Source: Treponema sp.
GTDB taxonomy: Bacteria; Spirochaetota; Spirochaetia; Treponematales; Breznakiellaceae
NCBI GenBank assembly: GCA_009784975.1
Contig: WQXG01000032.1
Coordinates: forward strand, 1 to 37,270
Length of the DNA: 37,270 nucleotides
Reading direction: 5' to 3'
Part shown: positions 7,195 to 15,300 of the stretch, piece after piece
Layout: every line of letters begins with the position of its first letter
How positions within the stretch are numbered: position 1 is the first letter of the stretch
Translations under genes and position numbers: made by a program
The notes under the pieces: generated by a model
Seen by the model: only the letters and a program-made list of their open reading frames with translations
Told to the model about the DNA's origin: nothing
Database searches by the model: none

Positions 7195-8421
7195 CTACTT
7201 TAAAGGTATTAAGGACGCAAGATAGTTACTAAGCGCGGCAGTAAATTGCTCCGCGATTATATTTTCCGCGCTGCGAAATGCCGTCGCTTCCGCATTGGCA
7301 TAGGATGTATGGCCGGATCTGTCATTAAAACTAAACGGTAAAAGGGACGCGCCTGTTGAATTTTCTATTAAATTGGCGCTTACCTCTATACGGCAGAAAA
7401 TATTGGCATTATTGGGGAAAGTTACTTCGCTTACATGATAGCGCACTTCCAGCGTATAAAGCGGATTATTTCCCCTTGTCCTAAGTCCTTCCGCACCCAA
7501 AACCCTCGCGAACGCATCCTGCAGGCGGTTTGCGCGATCATTGGGGACATTTACCACTACGGTAATGTTTCTTATTATATTTGTCGCTTCCAGATTATAG
7601 GAATCCGCGCTTTTAATGTTTAATGACGCGACAGAACCTCCCGCCTGGTTAATAATACCGGCATAATTTGCGTTAATACCTGCTATTTGCGCGGCAAGCC
7701 TGAAACGCGCATAACCGTCCAGAGTATTTCTTTCCGTATTGCTCATATTGGTAAGCAGGTCTATATTGCGGTTGTTTATAATGATCAGGTCTGAATAAAT
7801 AGCAATTGTTCTTGCCTTGTCCATGTAGGCTGCCACATATACAGTGCCTTTTCCGTCGTCCCATACATTTCCAATTTCCGCGCCGATAAGATTGTCCATA
7901 TTTGCCGCTGTAGCGATTCTTTCGCGTACACTGGTATTCTCGGAGGCGCTTACCACTCCCCTGTTAACAGCTTCCGTATAATTTGTAGCAACGGTTAAAT
8001 CTGAACGTATAGACTGACCGAAAATGGATATTAATGAGGAAAGAGCCCTGGATTCCGCGTGATTGCGGTTTGAAGCCATGCCGACCGCGGCAATGAAACG
8101 GTCTCTGCTATAGGCAGCATAGGGATCGGCTACCCAATTCGGCTGTCTGCCGCCGCGCGTCACCTGTGCGGGAGCCGCCGGCTGGGCAGTATTTCTTCCT
8201 GACGCTGAATTCCGCGCTGTAGAAGCCGCTGCCGCTGTTGATGCCGCCGCATTGTTGGTTCCGCCTCCCAGAGCCGCTTCCAGCCTTCTTACAGCGTCTC
8301 TAGCCGCCGCATCTGCCTCTTCTGGCGTTTGCGCAAAGATATTTCCTGAAAATACCAGGAAAAAAAGGAAAAATAATATAAATAACGGGTTAAATAGCCT
8401 TAATTGAGTCGTGTTTTTCAA
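7195..8421 (-). CDS. LPP20-like exported protein with Ala-rich N-terminal linker
   Basis: A 408-residue exported protein and first gene of the envelope operon. The signal peptide is of type I (hydrophobic core then NIFAQ, with no lipobox), unlike its two neighbours. Residues ~32-95 form a low-complexity Ala/Ser/Arg linker. It is followed by an LPP20-like module (RQPNWVADPYAAYSRDRFIAAVGMASNRNHAESRALSSL). A longer C-terminal part has strands such as YTLEVRYHVSEVTF and ends in an amphipathic helix (AENIIAEQFTAALSNYLASL). Translation starts at a TTG, since the nearby ATG at 8424-8426 is followed at once by a stop. A strong GGGAGG lies 5-6 bp upstream of the TTG. A promoter (8487-8515) and a leader hairpin precede it. 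Function unknown. Confidence 0.75.
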   Translation of the reverse strand: MKNTTQLRLFNPLFILFFLFFLVFSGNIFAQTPEEADAAARDAVRRLEAALGGGTNNAAASTAAAASTARNSASGRNTAQPAAPAQVTRGGRQPNWVADPYAAYSRDRFIAAVGMASNRNHAESRALSSLISIFGQSIRSDLTVATNYTEAVNRGVVSASENTSVRERIATAANMDNLIGAEIGNVWDDGKGTVYVAAYMDKARTIAIYSDLIIINNRNIDLLTNMSNTERNTLDGYARFRLAAQIAGINANYAGIINQAGGSVASLNIKSADSYNLEATNIIRNITVVVNVPNDRANRLQDAFARVLGAEGLRTRGNNPLYTLEVRYHVSEVTFPNNANIFCRIEVSANLIENSTGASLLPFSFNDRSGHTSYANAEATAFRSAENIIAEQFTAALSNYLASLIPLK

Positions 8422-8440
8422 AACATCCTCCCTTTTGTTA

Positions 8441-8470
8441 CCTGAAAAGCGCTTTTGCGCTTAAATCAGG
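8441..8470 (-). promoter_or_regulatory. Hairpin in the 5' leader of the envelope operon
   Basis: The leader contains AAGCGC-TTTT-GCGCTT flanked by CCTGA and TCAGG, giving an inner 6-bp stem and an outer 5-bp stem. It ends about 7 bp before the GGGAGG ribosome binding site of the first gene. It could protect the 5' end of the mRNA or modulate initiation. It is not a terminator because no T-run follows in the transcript. Confidence 0.5.
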
Positions 8471-8486
8471 AATGATATAATGCTAC

Positions 8487-8515
8487 AATTTATCTTGTTT
8501 TTTCCATTTTGTCAA
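8487..8515 (-). promoter_or_regulatory. Sigma-70-type promoter for the LPP20/M48 operon
   Basis: On the minus strand a perfect TTGACA (8510-8515) is followed after 17 bp by TAAATT (8487-8492, four of six matches). It lies in the gap between the DUF1576 gene and the LPP20-like gene and fits a transcript that opens with the leader hairpin. Confidence 0.55.
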
Positions 8516-8555
8516 CATTTTGACCTACTATTTAAAAAATTTAAAAAACAGAAAA

Positions 8556-9863
8556 CTAGTCTTTAATACCGCCCTTTTTAAAACTGCTTACTAATTTTGC
8601 ATGCAATGTTCTAAAAGACACAATTATGGGAAGAATCAGAACAGCAATAAAACTTCCGGCAAATCCATTGTTATACAGGTTAAGTCCGCCGTTTACGTCT
8701 CCTATAAATATTGCTATTGAAACATGCAGAAAACCGGTAATAATTCCCCAGTGCCATCCGTATTTTCCGGCAATCGGAGCGAGACCCGTAGAAAAAAGGA
8801 TCGCCAGAGTATTTACAGAAGCGGTTCTGTCAAGATGATTAAGATAAACAGCGATTATGCTTCCTATGATAATAGGTGTCGCGTTTTTTAAATGTTTACC
8901 GCAGGCGGCAAAACCTGATACTGTAAATATTCCCCCCAAAATAGGGCCGTTTATTGGTTTGCCAAGAACGAGCATCACTGTGGTTGAAACAATACACATA
9001 ATACCGATGTTTATATAACAGGTATTGTGGTACTTTGTTAAATAGTCGCAGTCGTCCGGGTCTTTTTCCTTTAAAAGTTCCCTGAATTTTTTAAAGGCAT
9101 TCACGGGTTTATCTGTAATTATTCCGTAAACAATAAGAGCCAATGCGATGGAATACGCAAGGATCGCAAGCTGCAGTGTGTGCGATGTATCCCACAAATT
9201 TTCCGGCACTATCTCTATGCCTATGCTTCGCATGAAACCCGCGAACATTGTCGCTATAAACCCGCCCGCTATTCCTCCGTTGTAAAGACAGTAATGGTTG
9301 TGCATTACTTTAACATAATTTGCAATTACAGGAAAAATAAAACCTACAAAAAGACCTATGCCGTAGGCTGCCAGGAATTTAACTATGCTGAAATTATTAT
9401 TTAAAAACGCTACTTCGCTTACAATCGGTGAAATTGTTGTGCTTATCATTGCAAAAATGACCATTTCGGAAAATTTCTTCCCGGATACCATTCCATAAAG
9501 CCAAACTCCCGCCATAATGGGAATTGTGTTAAACATATTTTTTCCGAACAATGAAAACCCTATTGTTAAAAAGAGCACGGCTATTATTTTTCCGTTTGGT
9601 TCGCGTTTGTTCAGTATTAATAGGAATAAATTAAAAAGCACCAGAATCGCGGAGTTTACAAGAGCGGCTCCAATACCTGCAAGCGCCACATAATCGGTAA
9701 TTAATACATTTCTGGAAGTATGAATTTTTATATAGCCGTCCAGTATCTGCCGGGGAGAATTTAAAATAAAAGCTATAATAATAAACAGAATGCATATACA
9801 AAACATTATTATATAATCTACAGGTATCCTGTATTTGGGTATTTCGTTTTTAATCTCTAGCAT
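8556..9863 (-). CDS. DUF1576 family multi-spanning membrane protein
   Basis: A polytopic inner-membrane protein of 435 residues with about ten hydrophobic segments. It matches the uncharacterised DUF1576 family by overall pattern. Two internal motifs resemble each other: HYCLYNGGIAGGFIATMFAGF in the middle and LNLYNNGFAGSFIAVLILP near the C-terminus. This points to an internal duplication, as in many transporters. No catalytic motif is apparent, and the transported substrate, if any, is unknown. The start is placed at the ATG at 9863, since AAAGGAGG is 4-5 bp upstream; a longer frame would extend to 9941 and overlap the ZIP gene. It begins 61 bp after the ZIP transporter and is probably the last gene of that unit. 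Confidence 0.8.
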   Translation of the reverse strand: MLEIKNEIPKYRIPVDYIIMFCICILFIIIAFILNSPRQILDGYIKIHTSRNVLITDYVALAGIGAALVNSAILVLFNLFLLILNKREPNGKIIAVLFLTIGFSLFGKNMFNTIPIMAGVWLYGMVSGKKFSEMVIFAMISTTISPIVSEVAFLNNNFSIVKFLAAYGIGLFVGFIFPVIANYVKVMHNHYCLYNGGIAGGFIATMFAGFMRSIGIEIVPENLWDTSHTLQLAILAYSIALALIVYGIITDKPVNAFKKFRELLKEKDPDDCDYLTKYHNTCYINIGIMCIVSTTVMLVLGKPINGPILGGIFTVSGFAACGKHLKNATPIIIGSIIAVYLNHLDRTASVNTLAILFSTGLAPIAGKYGWHWGIITGFLHVSIAIFIGDVNGGLNLYNNGFAGSFIAVLILPIIVSFRTLHAKLVSSFKKGGIKD

Positions 9864-9924
9864 CAAGCCTCCTTTGGGCATTGTGGTTTTAATAAGTATG
9901 AGGTCTTTTTCACTGTTTAGCAAG

Positions 9925-10704
9925 TTAAATCTGCGTAACAATTAACCCTATAATAACTCCAAACAGCGTTACTATAGAAGCTGTCCGGTTTTTTGTCATA
10001 ATTACAGATTGAGGCATTATTTCTCCGAAAACTATGTACAGCATCGCTCCGCCTGCTGTAGAAAGAGATAACGCAATCGCAAAATCCGAAATACTTCCAA
10101 TAAGAATCCCGATAAATCCGCCCAAAAGTGTAGTTGCCCCCGCCAGAGAGGTAAGAAGCACCACTTTCCATTTTTTTATTCCGCCTGCCAGAAGCGGGGC
10201 GGCAATAGCCATTCCTTCCGGGATATTGTGTACGGCTATCATAAAAGCCAAAAGCGCTCCCAGCTGAAAACTATGACTGCCGCCTGCTCCTATTGCTATC
10301 CCTTCAGGTACATTATGAAGAGCAATCGCCAAAAGCATCATAATCCCGGATCGAAGAAATCTGCCGGCTGGATTATGGATTAACTGGCTTTCATGGTATA
10401 GTTCTTCATGAGTTATGTGTATTTTAAGACTGGTTGCGGTAATTTTGTCTACGATGTAGTTTAAACCCATTATTACCACAATACCAAGCACAAGACCCGA
10501 GACTGAAACTATAAAACCGGCAAGTTCAAACGATTTGGGTACAAGTCCAAAACAAACAATACTTATCATTACTCCTGCCGCAAATGACAATAGCCAGCAG
10601 ATCATGTTTTCTGATGTTTTTTTTATCAGCATTGCGGAAATAAGGCTTCCAAGCCCCATTCCGCAAATACCCGCAATCGCGCTGAATAAAATCATTTGCT
10701 GCAA
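9925..10704 (-). CDS. ZIP-family divalent metal transporter
   Basis: A 259-residue ZIP transporter with about eight membrane helices. The two diagnostic metal-site motifs are present: HNVPEG at residues 130-135 (helix 4) and HNIPEG at 159-164 (helix 5). A cytoplasmic loop rich in His and Glu (KIHITHEELYHESQLIH, ~94-110) lies before helix 4, as in other ZIPs. Substrates in this family include zinc, iron and manganese; the sequence does not choose among them. The first possible start is TTG at 10704, one bp after the stop of the Ig-repeat lipoprotein gene; ATG at 10695 is the alternative. Either way translation is coupled to that lipoprotein, an unusual partner. Confidence 0.9.
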   Translation of the reverse strand: MQQMILFSAIAGICGMGLGSLISAMLIKKTSENMICWLLSFAAGVMISIVCFGLVPKSFELAGFIVSVSGLVLGIVVIMGLNYIVDKITATSLKIHITHEELYHESQLIHNPAGRFLRSGIMMLLAIALHNVPEGIAIGAGGSHSFQLGALLAFMIAVHNIPEGMAIAAPLLAGGIKKWKVVLLTSLAGATTLLGGFIGILIGSISDFAIALSLSTAGGAMLYIVFGEIMPQSVIMTKNRTASIVTLFGVIIGLIVTQI

Positions 10705-10705
10705 G

Positions 10706-12346
10706 CTAATTACCCTGATTCGGTCCCTGATTTAAAGGATTATTTCGAACCGTTACAACAGCGGAACCTGATTTAGAAGGATCCAAAGCTGATACCGCGA
10801 AAACATAAAGCACCGGCGCCCATTCGTTTGGAGCGACAGAAAGCAAACCCGCAGAGTTGATGCTGGTTCTGCTCGCGACTGCTCCGGTACCTGCCGCATT
10901 TGAACTGACTCTCCAGGTAACGGTAGTGTCAGGATTATTGTTCCCCAAAACAGTTGCGCTGAACTGAACGGTGCTGTTGGTAGATGTTGTTATAGTTGTA
11001 GGATTAACAATTACAGAGGTAACTGCAGGCGTTGTAGGAGTAGTCGGCGTTGTAGGTGTCGTTGGCGTTGTGGGTGTCGTCGGTGTCGTTGGTGTTGTTG
11101 GTGTAGTCGGAGTCGTGGGCGTTGTCGGTGTCGTTGGCTGTTCAGGAGCCGGATTTACATTAACGATAACGCTGCCGGATTTTGAAGGATCAAAAACAGA
11201 TGTAGCAAAGACAAAAAGTATTTTTGATGTTTCACCGGCTGCAACAGTCAAAAGTCCATTTGCGCTGATGCTTGTACCAGGGGAAGCGGCTGCGGTTCCC
11301 GCGGCATTTGAACTAACATTCCATGTTACTGCAGTGTTGGGATCATTTGTACCTGTTACTACAGCAGCAAATTGCATTCCATTACCGGCAGTTATTGTCT
11401 GATTTATGGGAGTTACTGTTACATTTGATACGGTAGGAATAATTACCCTGACAGGAACATTACCTGTCTTTGTTGTGTCAAACGTAGAAGTCGCGAAAAT
11501 ATACAATATGGTAAGTGATTCGTTATTGGCTACCCTAAGCAATCCGGCGGAACTAATAGTTGTCCCCGGCGTTACAGCTCCTGTCCCTGTGGCATTTGAA
11601 CTTACTCTCCAGGTTACCGTGCTAGGAGGATCATAAGTTCCCGTCACCGTAGCTCTGAATTGAGCGGTCTCCCCTGCTCTTACCGACTGGTTCACAGAGC
11701 TGACAGAAACATCGGTTACTGTAGGAACAACTACAGCAACAGGAATACTTGCTCTTACCGCCGGGTCAACTATGGAAACTGCAATTATGTGAAGAAATGC
11801 CAATGACTCATTTACCGATACAGAAAGCATCCCCGCAGTATTGATGCTTGTTCCCGGTGTAACAGAACCTGTGCCGGCTTCATTTGAACTTACGCTCCAT
11901 CTAACAGCATGGTCAGGATTATTTGTACCGGAAACCTGCGCGCGGAATTGAAGGGTTCTGCCCGCTACTGCCGGCTGGTTTACAGGACTGATTGCTATTC
12001 CTGTTACCGTAACAATACGAATCTGTTTTGTATCAGAAAAGCCGTCTCTTGTGGATTCTGCTTTTACAAAAAGCACTGTAGCAGTTTCATTTTTATCCAC
12101 TACCAAAAGCCCGTTGGCGGATACATAAGTTCCGTAAGCTACAGCTCCCATGCCGTCTCCGCGGGAACAGACAGACCATACTATATCACGTCCCTGAGTC
12201 CTTAAACCGAGGCTTCCGCCTGCCAATACCGAAGATAAATCATTATCTGTTCTGATATTTACAGAATGAAACAAACTTGCGCACCCTGTTAAAAAGAGCG
12301 CTGTTACCGCCAGGGTAATCCCGATAATTTTGCTGATGTTTTTCAT
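10706..12346 (-). CDS. Ig-like repeat surface lipoprotein with Pro-Thr linker
   Basis: A 546-residue lipoprotein. The signal peptide ends in the lipobox LTGC. After a short divergent module come tandem Ig-like repeats of about 95 residues, each with a strand like VSVSSVNQSVRAGETAQF, then TWRVSSNATGTGAVTPGT, then a GLL or GML turn and a final strand such as FVFATSVFDPSKSGS. At least four full copies are seen, near residues 115, 210, 305 and 440. Between the last two lies a linker of about twelve Pro-Thr-Thr units. Proteins of this plan are displayed outside the cell or in the periplasm and often bind ligands. The ATG overlaps the stop of the kinase gene (ATGA) with AGGAGA upstream, so the kinase and lipoprotein are translationally coupled. 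Confidence 0.8.
   Translation of the reverse strand: MKNISKIIGITLAVTALFLTGCASLFHSVNIRTDNDLSSVLAGGSLGLRTQGRDIVWSVCSRGDGMGAVAYGTYVSANGLLVVDKNETATVLFVKAESTRDGFSDTKQIRIVTVTGIAISPVNQPAVAGRTLQFRAQVSGTNNPDHAVRWSVSSNEAGTGSVTPGTSINTAGMLSVSVNESLAFLHIIAVSIVDPAVRASIPVAVVVPTVTDVSVSSVNQSVRAGETAQFRATVTGTYDPPSTVTWRVSSNATGTGAVTPGTTISSAGLLRVANNESLTILYIFATSTFDTTKTGNVPVRVIIPTVSNVTVTPINQTITAGNGMQFAAVVTGTNDPNTAVTWNVSSNAAGTAAASPGTSISANGLLTVAAGETSKILFVFATSVFDPSKSGSVIVNVNPAPEQPTTPTTPTTPTTPTTPTTPTTPTTPTTPTTPTTPTTPAVTSVIVNPTTITTSTNSTVQFSATVLGNNNPDTTVTWRVSSNAAGTGAVASRTSINSAGLLSVAPNEWAPVLYVFAVSALDPSKSGSAVVTVRNNPLNQGPNQGN
11028..11140 (-). repeat. 9-bp-period tandem repeat encoding (Pro-Thr-Thr)n
   Basis: On the plus strand GTNGTNGGN-type 9-bp units repeat about twelve times with synonymous variation (GTTGTAGGT, GTCGTTGGC, GTCGTCGGT and so on). 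Because the period is a multiple of three, gain or loss of a unit would change linker length without a frameshift. The frequent third-base differences argue that the array is not freshly expanded. Confidence 0.85.
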
Positions 12347-15300
12347 ACTTTTTCTCCTGATATATAATTATCTATTAGTGCAATTGCATTTTTGAACGCA
12401 CTGTGTAATATTTGCGCGGATATATTATCCAATACATCATTTATTTGACGCGGCCATGATTTCTTTTTTAATTCACTTAACGTTTCTTTTACGGTATTTT
12501 TATCATATTGAGCGCAGGCATCTTTTATTACCAAAAGTTTTTCCAGGAAATACTGTTTGTCATTATCGGAAACATCTGAAAGTTTAACATCGTCTTTTTT
12601 TGTTTTTAATTTTTCAATTAAAGCCTCGAGCGCATTAATAAAAACAGGCGTTTTTGACAAAATAATATCATATTTTTTTTCTTCCGAGCATTGTTCCAGT
12701 TCCAAAGCGGCGGCAGATAATTCTATTTCTCCCATGTTTGCAAGAACGCTTTTTATTCCATGAACTGTAACGGTATACAAGTCTGTTTTCTCATTGTTAA
12801 ACTGCTTTTCTTTACAGAAATCTTTCATTACAGTTATTGCGTTTTTTGCATCCTGAATAAAAAACATATTTTTTTCCGCTGTTTTTATATTGCTGCCGTT
12901 TTTATTGTTTTGCTCCTGCCGCGCTGCCTCTACAACTTCGGGCGTCTGTTTGTTTCTTACCATTTCATTCAATATATGATTAAGTTCACGCGAGTTTATC
13001 GGCTTGGAAATAAAACCGTCAAAACCGTTTTTAAGGAACATTTCTGCTCTGCCTACAAGCGCGTTCGCGGTAAGAGCAACTATACTGTGAGTGTATCCCA
13101 TATCGCGGATGATTTTTACCGCTTCCATACCATTCATTTTAGGCATCATGTGATCCATGAATATTACATCGTAAATATTGCCTTCTTTTATTCTTTCGAT
13201 AGCGTCAAATCCGCTGGAAACCGTATCTATTTTTAAACCGTATGGATGCAGCATTCCTTTGGTAACATAAATATTCGATTCCACATCGTCTACGACAAGA
13301 ACGCTGCCGTAAGGCATATATTCGCGCAAAAACTGCATCTTTTTTGTAATTGTCGTGCTTTGAAAGCGGAAATTGCTTAGTTTATCGGTTAATTCAGAAC
13401 CGCATACAGCAGAATTAAGGCGTTTCTGCGGAATTCGTACAGTAAACACAGAGCCTTTATTGAGTTCGCTATGCACATCAATTGTGCCATTCATAAGTTC
13501 GATCAGGCGTTTTGTAATACTCATACCCAAACCCGCGCCGACAGTAGTGCGGTTTGTCTGAAGGTTAAAACGCGTATATTCATCAAAAAGCCTTCCGAGC
13601 TGTTCTTTTGACATACCCTGTCCCGTATCACTTATGCAAAAAATAATATCTACATTATTTTCATCTATTGTTTCCGGGTAAATTGAAAATTTTACCGAAC
13701 CTTCATCTGTATATTTAAAAGCATTGGAAAGAATGTTATTCAATACCTGTTTAATGCGAAGTTCATCGCCGATTAATTCAAGCGGCGTGTTTTCGTCAAG
13801 TTCAAGGTTAAAAACAATTGGTTTGCTTTCATATCTCAGGCGGATTAATTGCGAAGTATCGTTTATCAGGCTTGGAATATCATAGGTAACGGGAACCAAT
13901 TCCAGTTTTCCGGATTCAATTTTGGAAAGATCCAGAATGTCATTGATTATGTTAAGCAGTAAATCGCCTGATTCATATATTTTACCGAATGCTTCTTTTG
14001 TATCCGGCGGAATATTTTCTCCCTGAAGCTGAATTTCCGCAATACCCAGAATTGCATTCATTGGAGTGCGGATCTCATGGCTCATGTGCGACAGGAATAT
14101 GCTTTTTGAACGGTTGCTGTTTTCTGCCTGTTCTCTTGCCGTAATCAATTCGGTCATGTCTACGGAGTGCTGTATATGCACTGTGTTTCCGTTAGGCCAT
14201 CTCATATATCTGTCTGTATTGCGGTAAATGAGTTTTGTTAATGAACTGTGTTCTTCCCAAACAACGGTCTTTTCAGGTTCTTTGTCCAGTTTAAAACAGG
14301 GGCAGAAACTGCATTTGCTGTCAAAATCTTTTTGAAAAACTTTATAGCATAAAAGACCTACGCAATCCCCTTCTATGCCGTAATGAAGCTTCATGCTGTT
14401 GTTTATAAAGAGAATTTCGTTTGTTTTTGGATCTGTTACATAAATCATTGAATCAATGCTGTTTAAAATACTTTCAAGTGAATTGATGGATATGTTTTTA
14501 ATTCTGTTGGCTTCGTTGGCTTCTTCTACGGCGGCTTCAAGCTGCTCTTTTGTATCAATAATATTCTGCGTCATTTCACCGCGGATAAAGGCATTTGCTA
14601 TCATCCTTCCTGCTGAACGCAGATTTTTTTCTTCGTTTTCAGAAAAAACCCTTTCATTGCGGCAGTCATCATAACCTACATAACCCCAGAACTTGTCATA
14701 TAAAAATACAGGCGTTACAAAAAGAGATTCGATACTTTGCGCGCGAAGCTGCGTCTGCTCATTTAAAGACATATCTTTAACCATTCTGTTGATGCATTTA
14801 TCTTCGGACAATATTTCCTTCCAGCCGGGAAGAGCATCGTTATATGACAATGAATCTTTTTTATAAGTGGCGTCTATCGGCGGCCTGAAAACACTGACCC
14901 ATTCATGAACAAGAGAACAGCATAAATTCCCGTCCCTGGTGTGGTTTTTCCATATACATACACGGTCTACATCTACGGCTCTTGCCATAATACCCATGGA
15001 TGTTAGCAGGCTGTTTTCAAAACTTTCTATATTGGGATCCAGCAGTATTGAGGAGACTTTATTAACAGCTTCCAAAAGCGCGTTTTGCCTGTCGATCTCC
15101 CCAAGCATTTGCTTATGCTCGCGCATATCACGGATATAGGCTACAACAGCGTCATCATCGCTGTGTACAACACTGTCTATCGCGACAATTGACGGTATTA
15201 AAGTCCCGTCCAGCAGCTGATGCTCCCATTCAAAAACGCAGCGGCCTTCTTTTAAAGCTTTATCTACATATGAAACAGATGCTTCAATGGAATTCCTTCC

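Noticed and set aside
9864-9941. Upstream start for the DUF1576 protein
   Set aside because: It would overlap the ZIP gene by 17 bp, has no ribosome binding site and precedes a strong AAAGGAGG at the ATG 9863.
10971-11402. Plus-strand Val-Gly repeat frame
   Set aside because: It is the antisense of the Pro-Thr-Thr repeat in the Ig lipoprotein; repeats often leave both strands open.
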